A stretch of 64,000 bases of DNA from Plectrocnemia conspersa (taxonomy: Eukaryota > Arthropoda > Insecta > Trichoptera > Polycentropodidae), in contig VTFK01000013.1 in NCBI GenBank assembly GCA_009617715.1, forward strand, positions 1,445,001 to 1,509,000. Direction: 5' to 3'. The translations under genes were made by a program, and so were the position numbers. A model generated the notes under the pieces. It was not told where the DNA came from and searched no databases. It saw only the letters and a program-made list of their open reading frames with translations. Shown piece after piece: positions 12,901 through 24,670 of this stretch (positions are counted from its first letter, which is position 1; each line of letters opens with the position of its first letter).

Positions 12901-13199
12901 TTGTTACTATTTTATATGCATTTTTAGATTCATATTCCGTTATTAAAAAACACACATATGAGACATTTTTTCGATTGTTCACAAACTCATTAAAATAAAA
13001 TACGCCCTCTCACTTTTCGAGTCAAATGGTAAATTTACCTCATTAGTAAAATCATAGTCTATAAATAGACCTTTATGGATCACTCATAAACATTCGCTTC
13101 TTAGAATTATTTTAATTTGATTGAAGACAGAGTTTTAGTATAATTATTAATTTAGCGTTTATTAGAAGACGATTAGGAAGGCTTGAAGAAAAGGTGTAT

Positions 13200-13716
13200 A
13201 AGTTCCATGCAAAAATAAGTCGACGCATATTCTAAGAGCTTCTAGGACTGAAGCTGAGTCACCTTTTCTCGATCATTTGATAACCGGGTATGAGAAATGG
13301 TGATTATCCGTAAAATATAGTAGTTATTCAAACGTCAAGTAACAAAACCTACCTTAAAACTCGGATTCATTATAAAAAATAGTTCTTTTGTATGTATTAT
13401 GGCATTGCAAAGGGATTGTACATTACGAAATTTTAAACCTGGTCAAGCTTATATCGTAATTATCTGAATCGTTTGCACGTGGTAGTAAATAAGTCGAATA
13501 GATCTACAATACGACAATGCGCGTCCCCATGTGGCGAAATTGACTCCCAATAAAAGTAACGAATTAGGTTGGAAGGTTTTATCTCATCCACCATTTTCTT
13601 TAGATCGTGCTTCATGCGACTACTATTCGTTTAGATCGATGACTAGACGGAAAAGTAATAAAAAATGCAGACGAATAAAAAGGAGAGTATCGGAATATTT
13701 TAAATATGAAATTTAA
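13200..13716 (+). pseudogene. Mariner (DD34D) transposase fossil
   Basis: The catalytic half of a mariner transposase can be followed in shifting frames. PFLDHLITGYEKW ends at 13300; the first catalytic Asp of the usual GDEKW block is Tyr here (codon 13289-13291), and a stop follows. GIVHY.. and ..KPGQAYIV-type text appears near 13410-13460. DNARPHVAKLT carries the second catalytic Asp (13513-13515). NELGWKVLSHPPFSLD leads to the third Asp in CDYYSFRSM (13618-13620). The last two Asp residues are separated by exactly 34 residues, diagnostic of mariner. The N-terminal DNA-binding domain and C-terminus are not recognisable, and no terminal repeats were found. It cannot encode an active transposase. 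Confidence 0.85.
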
Positions 13717-15730
13717 AAAAAAATATCTGAGAGGTGAGGAAATGTTATGTCATTAATTTTTTTTTAAAAAGGACAATCATTTTGGGATCACCTAATATAT
13801 TGAGAATAAATCAGAAAATTCTTTTTTTTAGCGTACTAATATAAAAATATGAGTTTTTCGACTCAAAACACTGAATATATAAGAATGAAAAATTGTAGAC
13901 TTATTTTTTTAGATTATTCTTTTGTAGACTGATTTAGAGGAAAAATTATAAAGAATAAATTCAGTAATTCCCCGTCTTATAATATGCGTTTTTGGGCTTA
14001 AAATACATTGGGACATTTGAGGACAATGTTTTTCTGAGCAGTTTGAAAATTGTCGTTTTTAAGAAAAAATAATGTTAAAAAAATCAAATTTAATTAAGAA
14101 AATGATGGTAAATTTATAAACATCAATTAAATATATTTTTTTGCACAATCGGTATGCTTAGTAAATAAAGTATTATACATTGCCTGAAAATATATTTTTT
14201 TGCTAAGTTATTTTGTTCAGTAAATAAAATAATAATGCAATATATTGTTTATTAAAAAATCTCAATAATAGCAGAAAAATGTTATATGATTATGTAGAAA
14301 ATTTGATAAATTGCTATTATTCATATTCATAAAATTTATTTAATGTTAATAAACAGTATCTCTAAATACAATATTTTAACGGCAAAATTTTTGAAACCTC
14401 TGGTTCGTCTTGAGTTTGAGTTGTCGTTATAAAAAAAAAATTTTAATTTAGGATTCTATCATAAATAATTGATTAAACTATTAATTTGTAAAAAAATAAA
14501 TATACGCCGATTTAAAAAAAAAGTTTATACAAAAACTAACAATAAAATAAGCAATCAATATTACGATAATAATTATTAATAATTTGCCTAATTGATTAGA
14601 TACTTTAATATGTCAGAGAGTAAAAATACATTTTACATAATAATAATGATTGAAGTAAAAAATATTAAAATTTATTATCAAGCTAGAGGTCGCTTTAAGT
14701 GAGGTAATTTAATTTCACAAATTTAGTTATAGAAAAGTTTTAACTCTATTTTAAAAGTTTTCCACAACATAATACTATGTTTTAAATATACAATTTAAAA
14801 TAAATTTTTATAAACTTGAAACCATTTATATGATTTTTTTGGGTTAAAAACATTTATAAAAAGCTGAAAAATTGTGGATAGAAAATCGTTTAATTATTCT
14901 TAAATTTTAGGTCTTTTCATAAAAAAAAGAGTTCATTTGTTTAGTCAATTCATTTAAAGCCTAGTATATTCGTTTTTAATGCTCAAGACCAGTTTTAAAG
15001 AAAGATCAGATATTTTCTTAACCTTTTGAACGCGGAAATCGATTAAAGTCGCCCAATTGTTTTTTTATCTCTTTATGCAAAAATCAGTAAAAAAAAATGC
15101 TTTTCAAGAAAAAACTTTTTTTGTGAATAAACATAAAATATTATTTTAAATAAATAAAAATTAAAAAATCAGAAAATTTAAACGCAGTATCAAGGTAAAA
15201 TTTGCATTTTGCAAAAAAAAAAACAATTAAATATTATTTTTGATTAACGCTTCCAAAGGGTTAAACAACAAACATGCCACTTTTTATGCGATTTTAGGCT
15301 CTAAACACATTAGAAAAAAAAACAAAACACTTTTTTTTTCCACAAATTTAAAGATCTTTGTATGTTTTTTGTCAAAAACAATAATAAAAGGCTAAAAATC
15401 AGCACACAGAAAGTCGTACAAATTTTTCTCAGATTTCGGTCTTAAAAAAAATAAAAAATAAGTCCATTATTTTTAAGCCTTTTATATGCGTTTTTGCGCC
15501 CTTAAATTTAAAGCGTGTTATAGAGGAACAATTTAATTTTTTCAAATTTATAGCATGTTTTATATTTAATATATTTGTTTACATTATATTTACAGAAAGA
15601 AATATTTTTTTATTCAAAGATATATTATTAAAATATATATTTTAAATGAAATACGCTATTTTAATTAAAATAAAGTAGCTTAAATTCCGTTAATATTTTT
15701 TAGCTACAATATGTTTTAAGAGGTGAACAG
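13717..15730. other. AT-rich stretch with scattered repeat family A blocks
   Basis: No gene. Degenerate family A blocks occur near 14850-14880 (AAAAAGCTGAAAAATTGTGG) and 15370-15480 (ATAAAAGGCTAAAAATC). Long A and T runs are common. Confidence 0.45.
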
Positions 15731-15845
15731 ACTATTGCTCACATGCTTACAAGGCAACTTGCTCACAAGAAAATTAGTCACAAATCGATCGTTTACAAGG
15801 CGATTGCTCATACAAATATTGCTGACACGAAATATTACTTACACG
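15730..15845. repeat. Imperfect TTGCTCACAAGG minisatellite
   Basis: Five to seven degenerate units of about 13-20 bases: GCTCACATGCTTACAAGG, CTTGCTCACAAG, TAGTCACAA, CGTTTACAAGGCGA, TTGCTCATACAA, TTGCTGACACG and TTACTTACACGG. The common theme is TTGCTCACAAGGCGA. It stands out sharply from its AT-rich flanks. Confidence 0.6.
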
Positions 15846-16149
15846 GTTTAAGAAAAGGTTAGTTTTTAATAAAAGTTATTTAATTTCAGAACACATTTAT
15901 TAAGTGCAAATAATTACTATTAAGAAAGGATTTAATTTTAAAACATAAGACCTATTAGTTATAATAATGTAATAGTCACGATTATTCGAATATATTTAAA
16001 ATAATGCATGTAATAAACAACCAGAAAATATTAGTGATTTTTATACGTAAAAAAGTTTAAACCAAAGCAGCTCTATAATCTTATTTAATACACACACAAG
16101 GTCTATTTTTTGACCTTAAAAAAAAAAATTGTCTGTAGGTTCGTTTAAA
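15846..16149. other. AT-rich non-coding stretch
   Basis: Nothing recognisable. Confidence 0.5.
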
Positions 16150-16660
16150 TAATAACAGAATAAATTAGACGCGTCGCCTTGGTTGATGGCATATTTTTTT
16201 CTCATCTAGCCGTTTAAGCGTAGGAATTCAAAATTTCGCAGACAAGTCAATTTCCTCTGGTTTCATTTTGGCGAATGTAGCCGCGCCGCGCTAATGTGAA
16301 AAGTAAATGTGAAAGGCGAGAACACCCGGGGTGGTGACTCCAGGCCGCCAGGAATCGTCGGGACCAAAAAAGCAAGAAGAATGGGGAAAAATGGGAAGAA
16401 AGGCGAGCGACCGAGCGAGCGAAATGGAAAAAGACAGATTGGCGACGGAGGTGAGGGCGGCGGAATTAAAATTCGGGGTTCGGCGCTTTGGAATTTATGC
16501 GATTCTAAAGTTTGCAGAGTTTACGAAGACACTTCTGCGGAGACACGAACAAATTTGCAGTGATAATTATTTCCAAAGTTTCGATATAATCGATTGTTAC
16601 AGAGCGTGCGAATTTCAATAAGCGCTCTGAGGTCAGTTTCGCTCGGTCGAAGCATATGAA
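16150..16660. other. GC/purine-rich island
   Basis: 16300-16480 is rich in G and A on the plus strand (GAGCGACCGAGCGAGCGAAA type text), followed by a mixed segment to 16660. Two overlapping plus-strand frames of 84 and 96 codons are open, but their low-complexity peptide content argues against coding. It could be a promoter-proximal or other regulatory region. Confidence 0.35.
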
Positions 16661-17347
16661 AAGAATTATATCTCTTGGAACAAAAATGATCCAAGAATAT
16701 CTAAAAGTTTTTAATGCATCATGTAGAGTGTAAAGTGTTTTTCATTTAAGTCCTATTCCGTTTTAGTAATAAACTACAGTGCAGTGATCCTAGAAAGTCC
16801 TAGATTTAACAACGGCGCTTTGCTCCGACACCTAAGTTTAATTTGTTAGATTTTTTTCAAGCGAAAAAGAATTACGTTCCTCGTCAGTCCCTTGAATATA
16901 TAACTTATACATTCTGTAATATATTATACATTATTAGAAAATACTTTTAAAATATAAAAAAACGATCTTGTAACATTATTTGTCTTGTTAAAATTTGATA
17001 CAATTAACTACTTTGTGTAATTATCATGAATAGTGATTTTATACTGTAGAGAATAATCAAAAGTTTTTTTATTTTTGAACGTACCTTTCTATAAATAAAT
17101 TTATATTTTAGTTAAATTAGGAAGCAAATTACTTAAAAAAAGAAGTATCGAATTTTTATATATAATATTATTTTAATCGCCCGTTCTATTTATATTAAAT
17201 AAAAAAAATCATTTATAATTGAAATAATGATAATTTTAAATGTCTGATTTTACATCTCAGTTAAAGTAGTTCTTTTGTACATACAAAATTTACATACTTT
17301 TGTACTTTTATTTTATTTATATTTTTTTGACTGCATATGAATAAAAA
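16661..17347. other. AT-rich non-coding stretch
   Basis: Nothing recognisable. Confidence 0.5.
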
Positions 17348-17384
17348 CTGTACTTAACACAACATTGTGTTGTGTTCAGTACAT
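17348..17384. repeat. Short palindrome with TGTTGTGTT core
   Basis: CTGTACTTAACACAACA is followed almost immediately by its approximate complement ending in CAGTACAT. The TGTGTTGTGTT word recurs in the inverted repeat at 42836-43082. Confidence 0.6.
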
Positions 17385-17500
17385 TATTATTATAAATACA
17401 CTGTATATTTAGTGATGACACTTCATTTTTAATATATTTAAATATATTGGGCAAATTTAAATTAATAGCTACAAGAACTATATAAAAATAAATAAAATTA

Positions 17501-17959
17501 TTGCTATGCTACTCATTCCTAAAACGATTTTACGTATTAAAGTTTCTTATTAAACATAACATTTTAAAAAAAATTATATTTCCATCGATTATATCTAAAA
17601 TAATTGTGGTGACTATTGTGCATATATTGACAAATATCAGTAGTTTATTAAGCAATGAAACCATAAAAGCTGAGTGCATATTTTTATGTATGTGCACCAT
17701 AAAGCATCGTTTTCTGAACAAGCTGTCGCAGATCATAAACATATGCAATTTACGCTTTAAAGCGCATATTTATTTTTGTCATGCTACAACTATTTATTTG
17801 ATATGTACCGAAGTAACCAAAGAAACCGTCAAAATAATAAAAAACACAAAAAAATTTTTAAAGACGCATGTCAACAACAAAGGAATTCTACCAAACGGTT
17901 TATCGGTGATATTAAGTTTTAATTTTGGATCAAATGTGATCTTTGAATTGTTTATATAA
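17501..17959 (+). pseudogene. Open frame of 152 codons, possibly a decayed gustatory receptor
   Basis: It is longer than expected by chance for this composition and rich in Ile, Leu, Lys and Cys. Two segments recall insect gustatory receptors: a hydrophobic stretch running into IKHRFLNKLSQIIN (like the RF..LN block after a transmembrane helix), and CTEVTKETVKIIKNTKKFL (like the cytosolic loop before the last helix). The diagnostic C-terminal TY...Q motif is missing, and the intervening region is too short. It has no close neighbour genes and no clear splice-bounded partner. Alternatively it is a chance frame in AT-rich DNA. Confidence 0.25.
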
Positions 17960-18598
17960 GAACCATTTTTGATTTGTTACGATGAAAATTTTAAGTATAT
18001 TAATAAATGCAAAGAAACGGTTAATATGCAATATAAAGTGTTTCTGGATATAAAAATTATTTAACTGAATACATATATATTTCATATGAAATTTATAATT
18101 TCAGAATAAGGAGAAGTCTAATATTCCTTTCTGTTATCGATTGTCTATCCAATGCGATACTTTGAGTGCAACCAAACTTTGTTTTAATCTAATAATTATG
18201 ATCTTTTTTATTGTTTAATAATCAAGCTTAGCTTCAAGCTGACAGCGTTGAAGTCTAAAATATGATTTTGGTCTAGGTTTTTTAAGACTCAAGCTTTGAA
18301 AAAATTAGAGTGTAATAAAATACAAATTTATGTGTTTATTACCATTTTTACCATGCATTTGTATCGCAAGAAGTACTTTTTTTATTATTATTATTTATAA
18401 TAAAAATTGTAAGTTTTGCTGCATAAAATTTTAAATAAAATCTCTTGAAGGATTAAAAAAATCATTTCTGTACATCTGTCAAAACTAGCAAACTAATTAA
18501 TTTAACATAAATTTGACAATCATTCTTACGAAAACTAAATTTTTAAAACTTTTATTTGTGGGTCAAGTGAATCAAGTTTTAATAAAATAAGTATGGAA
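17960..18598. other. AT-rich non-coding stretch
   Basis: No gene, RNA or repeat recognised. Confidence 0.5.
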
Positions 18599-18642
18599 AA
18601 ATTTTTGCTTTTAAAAAAACATTTTTTTAAAAGCAAAAATTT
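18599..18642. repeat. Perfect 21-bp inverted repeat with 2-base loop
   Basis: Arms 18599-18619 and 18622-18642 are exact complements built around TTTTGCTTTTAAAA and its complement, separated by CA. It can form a cruciform or a hairpin RNA, or could be the centre of a foldback element. Confidence 0.8.
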
Positions 18643-18859
18643 GGTCAGGTATACTAATTTGTTTTGATATTTTAATCTACTCATTAAAAGTCATTGGCAT
18701 CGGTTCTTCACCTTTATTAATTAAATTAAATTAACGTGGCATGCACGAATCGAAAATTCAATTTTAGAGAATCAATTAAATTCTGTAAGCTCTTTTGCGT
18801 TATATAGTTAAGAAAACGTATAAGCAGAATTTATTTCTTTGCTTTTCATAAATTGAAAT

Positions 18860-19330
18860 GTGCCGAAGACAGAATCTCATTATTTCATCCAGAGAACATT
18901 TGCGGTCTCAATCGTTTAAGCCGATTGCGAAACAGGGATATATATAATTGAAAATTTATCGAAATGATAATATTGAATCTACTTCGCCCTTCGGACAAAT
19001 AACCTTTTTGATTTACATATTAATGATTTACTTTTATTAAATATGCTAATATATTTATCTTATTAAATGTCCAATGTTGTTTTTACGATTTAACAATTGA
19101 AACTGTACATTTCGAGTGTTCAGTAATAGGTCCAACTTGAACCCCCCGAGTGAGGGAAGTCTGAAAAGCTTCAAAAGTGGATGAAACCAGACAGGGGAGA
19201 GAAGTACCAAGCCCTCTCGAACCGGCCGGGGTATAAAAATAATATTCACTTTTTTCCAGCCTTCCACTGAGCGAAACTTTCTCAATTACATCGGCACTGT
19301 GTAGTATTTATTATGCGGGGAAAATTTGCC
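18860..19330. promoter_or_regulatory. GC-richer island with TATA-like box
   Basis: It stands out from AT-rich flanks. A GC-rich segment ending in GGCCGGGG abuts TATAAAAA (19232-19239, plus strand), the layout of a core promoter, with predicted initiation around 19260-19270. No open frame or known gene follows within range, so the promoter reading is tentative. A minus-strand frame of 76 codons crosses it and is not recognisable. Confidence 0.3.
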
Positions 19331-19940
19331 AAGTCGCCCTTGTTACCAGAAGACGCCAAAGTTTCCAAAGTGAGGTTCAATTATTTAAATTTTAAATATG
19401 CACAATGGCACCTCAAAAAGACGTTGAAAATATGTAATGTACGAGTATAGTGCGTTTGAATCTATATTTTATTTTATTTTAATATTATTGTAGCTAAGTC
19501 TGTGTATTATTTACAATTATATAGTATTATATAGCAAAACATATATAATAATCAATCATATGAGTGCCTAACTTTATTTCTTATCAACTTGCTACGAATC
19601 AAAAAGATGATGAGAATAAGCATATCATTACATTTCATTGTATATGTTTAATGCTATTGACCTTAATAATTAATATGTAATGTTTGTCTATTAGAATTCA
19701 AGGCAATTTAAGAGTTTATCTTGATAATTAGTAGCATATTTTTTCCCTTCAATTTGGCTAAATCACCATTGAGGAAATAGTTCCATTTACAACTAAACTA
19801 CAGCGTACAAATATGTGAATATATTATATTGTAACTTTGTTACAGAATTTTGTATTTAGCTAATCTGTCTATCGAGAAATTGGACCGTTCCGTTCGTTTT
19901 AAGCACGGACAGCAGACAGGCACATCTGTATTTTTTCACA
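19331..19940. other. AT-rich stretch
   Basis: No gene. It becomes GC-richer from about 19880 as it enters the palindromic element. Confidence 0.45.
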
Positions 19941-19995
19941 CCACACACGATCGGATTTGTCCGCCAGACATCCGGACAGATCCGTGCGTGTATGG
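19941..19995. repeat. GC-rich imperfect palindrome
   Basis: The arms 19941-19963 and 19973-19995 match at 19 of 23 positions when inverted (CGGATTTGTCCG against CGGACAGATCCG at the core), with a 9-base loop. Related words (GCACGGACAGCAGACAGG) lie just upstream at 19903. It is likely a short DNA-transposon derivative. Confidence 0.6.
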
Positions 19996-20820
19996 CCAGC
20001 TATCGGCTTTAGAGAGTTAGGTCCAAATCTATTGTATTACTTTGGATAATCCTCAGGGACCTAACTTGAGACAATTATTATTGAATAATCTGACAGAACA
20101 TTTAATATTTTAATACTCAATCTGATTGTTATATTCTATTGTCGGATAAAAAATCATAATTGCTTATTTACTTGAATTTAATATTGCCATATATATATAT
20201 ATATATATAGAAAATTTTGCCAAATATCTGATTGTAATTATTAAATATATATAATATATATTACTAAAAATACAAGTAGAAATATTATGAAGCAACGCCA
20301 TAAATTGGCAATAAATATTAGTTAAACGGCTGTTGCTGATAGCGTCTCCATCAGGTGCTAAACTATGACACCGATGTAAAAGGTTGCTCTCGAAGCACTT
20401 TGTCATTATTTTGTGGTTTAGGTGTAGTCTGATAAGTAATATTAATCTGGCATTATATGGTCCAATCTCAAAACTGTAATATCGACTGCACGAATCGAAC
20501 TCTAGAATGAAATAAATGTCCTGGGCTAAGAATAAATATTTTATAGTAAAATATGCAGAAGGAAGGTTCTCTTCACATACGAGGCTATTTCATATACGAG
20601 TTTATGACATTATTATGTATTCTAGTTATTTGTAGAATTAACACTTATAATAAAAGTGCATTGTTGTAATTGATAAATTTAATTTAATTTAATTGCTTAA
20701 GTGACTTTTAATAATTTGTATATCACAATAATATATTGTATATAAAACAGTAAATTTATTGCAATGTAAACAAATTGTGCAGACTTTTAAATAATATAAA
20801 ATACTGTTTAGAGTTTTTAC
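19996..20820. other. AT-rich stretch with TA microsatellite
   Basis: An (AT)n tract runs 20189-20209. No coding signal. Confidence 0.5.
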
Positions 20821-21070
20821 TCTTGCTAGAGCTGGAGTAACAACCTCGAAAACACCTTATGTCCGCCGACTTTGCCGGTTTTAAACCGCACCCGATTTAA
20901 TACCTCAGCCGGTTTAACGTGCTGTCAAAAGTTACGACTTCATAAAGTTTTCTCCGCGGCGAAAAGCAAAATATGTATAGAGAGACGCTTTCTCAGTAAA
21001 GTCGAAGGAGACATAGTAATATTGGTCGACCAAGTTTTTTATTGTCTTCGTGCAGAAGTTATAAATTTAA
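20821..21070. other. GC-richer island
   Basis: The segment 20845-21000 contains CCGGTTTTAAACCGC and AGCCGGTTTAAC, near-repeated grainyhead-like AACCGG/CCGGTT words. A plus-strand frame of 76 codons is open but unrecognised. Candidate regulatory DNA. Confidence 0.3.
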
Positions 21071-22695
21071 AACAGTGCATAAACCATAATTTTTTTACTT
21101 GAAAAATATAAATTATATGCATCAAATTAACTTTCTCTAAAAAATTAAAATTAAACTTATAATTATTTTCTGCACCATATTTTTTTAAAAGCTTGTTATT
21201 AACCTAGATTATGATCGCATTTACCGAGTTTCAAGTTTATTATTTTTATGAACCTTTTTATTTTATTGAACGAACATTAAATTATAATGCTTTACGATCT
21301 AAATAAAAGCTAATGTTAGAGATATTTCAAAATTATAAAAGCATTCAATAAAATACAGTACTTTATTCAAGAAAATATTAAAAATATCATATCGTGATAA
21401 ATTATTCACATTTGCACATTGGAGGTCTCTTTCACTTGACTCGAGAATATTTTTTTAGTATGCGTATGTGCTGCTATGTATTTGTCAAAGTTTGACAGTG
21501 TCAATTTTCTTGATGGGAAAAGTTTAATATCTTTTTTATTCGACCCACCCTGTACGTATGCGCGTAATGTATTCGAATTTAATAAAGCCACTCTCTGAGA
21601 AATCTCCGACGATATAACTCTCCTGATAGGAGAACAGATGATCCGACGCGTCAAGAAAACTTGTACATACTTTTGAATAGAGAAAATAAAATAGGGAGAT
21701 TTTTATCTGAAACATGTTCACGAGCAGAAATTTTTCATGATTTAAAAATAATCTGAATAAAAAAGTTGAATTTTGGATGGATGTCATATTGAAAAAATAG
21801 AAGAAAATGTGCTTATTCGTTTCTGTGGTTGGCTTTAGATAATTCGTGCGGTACCCACTTTTTGTTCATCTTTGAATATTTTTAATATGTCATGTAGGTA
21901 ATGAAAGACAGTGCCATGAAATAGATTAAAAAATTTTAAGCAATTAAATCTGTTACAGTAAGATAAAAACATTTAGTTTATATAACTTATGCTCAAGTTA
22001 TAATATTTAAAAATAAATTTGTAGATAATTTACTATTAAAAAAATCATTAACGTGTATATTATTTAAAATCATATAAACTACATTAGATTTTAGTTGAGG
22101 GCATTGTATTGTAACTACTTAATTAGCAATGAGATAAGAAAAAGTCAGAAAAACGTTTAAAATAATAAGTGGCTTACTTACATCTATAGCAAATATTAAG
22201 TATATTAAAATCACTTTACTAACATTAAAAAGATATATCTACTTTTTTAATCTTTGCCTTATTTTTGATTTTGCTTTTCTTAAAAAATGAATATATTTTA
22301 AACCATATTTTACTTTAAATTAATATATTGTTTCAAGGCTTGGAGCAATGCAATTAAGAAAAAGTATAGTAGCATTAAATTAAAATTATTATAATCCCTA
22401 CAAAAAAAGATCAGTATATTGTACATTTTTGTATTGTAAAGATATATTCAAAATAAAATATAATTTTTATGACGTCACTAAAAATGTTTATTATTTTAAT
22501 TGCAAATGTTGTAAGTGTTAATTTTCATATATAAATAAATTTAAAAATATTCACATGCTGCTAGGTTTTTACATATATTTCAAAAATAAGAAAAAAACAT
22601 TTTTAAAAAATAACCAAACAGTAAGTCAACCAAAATATTACCCAAACAATAAATTTTGCTAAAATTTTGAAACTTTTACTTTTTAATTTTGCAAC
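21071..22695. other. Mostly AT-rich, gene-free
   Basis: Mixed composition at 21400-21800, where two overlapping minus-strand frames of about 80 codons are open but unrecognised. The remainder is AT-rich. Confidence 0.4.
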
Positions 22696-22720
22696 TTTTT
22701 TTTTTTTTTTTTTTTTTTTT
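22696..22720. repeat. Poly-T tract (25 T)
   Basis: Uninterrupted run of 25 T. It could be the reverse-complement poly-A tail of an inserted retroposon, but no flanking element was recognised. Confidence 0.7.
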
Positions 22721-23695
22721 ATTTTGCTGTATTTTTCATTATTTTATATAGTTATCACTATTTTTTATGTATTCACTACTTTTTTACGTTTTATATCGTA
22801 TAGTACACACCTTAATTTGAACATTTTTTATTTTCATCTACTTCTGACGACTTGACTAAGGGCGGAGCCATGACGGCAAGCTTTGTTAGATTTCTACTAT
22901 AACAACTAAAATACTGTTAGGTTAAGAAATTTAATTAAGCTAAAGTAAAGTGTAAATTGAGGTTTGTAAAGCAAATTTGAAATTAAATAACTGCACTAAG
23001 TCGATGTTTTGACATTTACTAATGCTTATGTTAGGGAGTGGGGATTAAATATCCTTGCCTGTTTTTTTTTTTTACTATTTCAATATAGCAATTACTGATG
23101 ATTAAGGGGTTAATTGAAAATATTTGTTTGAATATATATATAATAATTTTTTTATCACTAGTAAATTGCGTCAAAATTAATGCTTTAAATAGACTGAAAC
23201 GCAGAAAAATGATTTTTCAAAGATCATTAAACAATTCAACTACAATTTAAAGTCGATTTTTAATTAATATCTATGCTTGTGTTTACGATGTATTAACGAT
23301 GCAGAAACAAGAAAATATGTGAAAAATAAATGGTTTTTAACAAAACCATCCAACGCAGAACCAAGTTTTAAAAATTCATTGAATAATAACAATGCCGTCA
23401 AATTTTAATTTTAAATTTACTGAAATTTATGATTTAAGCCTTTTATACACCTATATTATTTTCTCTACGAAAAAAAGCATAATTTATTTTAACTTTTTAA
23501 AAAAATATCAATCAATTTTAAGAACATGTTTTCTACATTACAGTGACCTTAATGTAATTTTTTTAAATATCTCATTATTTTTTTAGCCGTAATTATATTG
23601 TGTTTTTTATTATAAATATGTACAATTAAATAATCAGTAATTGAAGATATTTTACATTGCATTTTTTTATTTTTGGTAAAAATGTGTTTGAGTTA
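22721..23695. other. AT-rich non-coding stretch
   Basis: Nothing recognisable. Confidence 0.5.
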
Positions 23696-23944
23696 TTAGT
23701 TTCCCTTGTATTTTCGTAATCGAAAGATAATTGCATATTTTTTTACTTTTGAAGAATAAAAATCTTTACATTTGTTTGAAATAAAATTCCAATCCCCAAT
23801 TAAAATGGTATCCATAATTTTATCGAAACCTAATTCCGAAATATTATTTATAAATCCCAAGAGTGAATTCGGATCACTATTTGGAGACCTACGTACATAT
23901 ATGTTAAACATAATAAAATGGGAATTTTTACCGTAATGGAACAT
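23696..23944 (-). pseudogene. Non-LTR retrotransposon endonuclease fragment
   Basis: The 82-codon minus-strand frame contains FNIYVRRSPNSDP, then NNISELG and IMDTILIGDWNF. This matches the order N-YVPPNSD ... II-GDFN of the apurinic-type (EEP) endonuclease domain in ORF2 of Jockey- or CR1-like elements, which nicks target DNA. The catalytic GDFN Asp is retained (GDWN). Only about 80 of roughly 230 residues remain, and no reverse transcriptase follows, so it is an isolated 5' or internal scrap. Confidence 0.55.
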
Positions 23945-24300
23945 TATGTTTTATCTCTCTTATTGATTTTTTCTAATATACAGAAAAACACTTCCAGTAT
24001 GTCTGGAATTAGAATCGCAACTAATCATGTGATGCATGATGATTTGTTGTCAAATATCATATTAATAGTAGTGCGTGTATTGTTGTTATTTATCATAGTG
24101 ATTTTTATGCAAACATTTAAAATAAAAATCGGCTATAACAAAAAACATCTTTATGCTGCAAAATCCCAATAATTATTCAGCTTGTAATTTTAAATATTTA
24201 TTCCTTCTGCTAATGAATATAGAGTAATATAGATTATATATTCACCATATTTAGGATACCCATCACAAAATAAGTGTAGCAGGGGTACAAAATGGGCGTT
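23945..24300. other. AT-rich non-coding stretch
   Basis: A plus-strand frame of 84 codons (23918-24172) overlaps the antisense of the endonuclease scrap and is not recognised. Confidence 0.4.
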
Positions 24301-24670
24301 TATTTATTTAACGCGCTTCAGAATTGCCATTCGATATTTTTTATTTGACTATTTATGGTAGCAAACGCATTTCGATTCCATTAGTAAATTAGCGAAAATG
24401 TCAAAGCGAATTGTATCTCATTCGTTTTTCTGCGATTTAAAATCGCGGCTGTGAAAGCAAATAAAGGAAATCCGCAAAATCAATACGGTTAATATGTACG
24501 GCAAAAAATATCGGAAAATCGCGCTGTACGGTTTTCACGTTTTGTGCTCGCACCACGTACATATTTCGACTCGTGTTGTTTCTTCCAAGCACATAATGGA
24601 GTTGTTCTATAGTACAAGTATTTTCAGTACTTGAAATACAACGAAGCACTTTAATTCACCGACATTATTA
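24301..24670. other. GC-richer island
   Basis: Mixed composition, with CTCGCACCACGTAC and other GC-containing words. No supported exon. Candidate regulatory DNA. Confidence 0.3.

Noticed and set aside
15730..15845. CRISPR-like array
   Set aside because: Units are too short and degenerate, there are no regular spacers, and the DNA is eukaryotic.
16309..16621. Two plus-strand frames of 84 and 96 codons
   Set aside because: They overlap in a purine-rich low-complexity block and give Lys/Arg/Glu/Gly repeats without family similarity or splice support.
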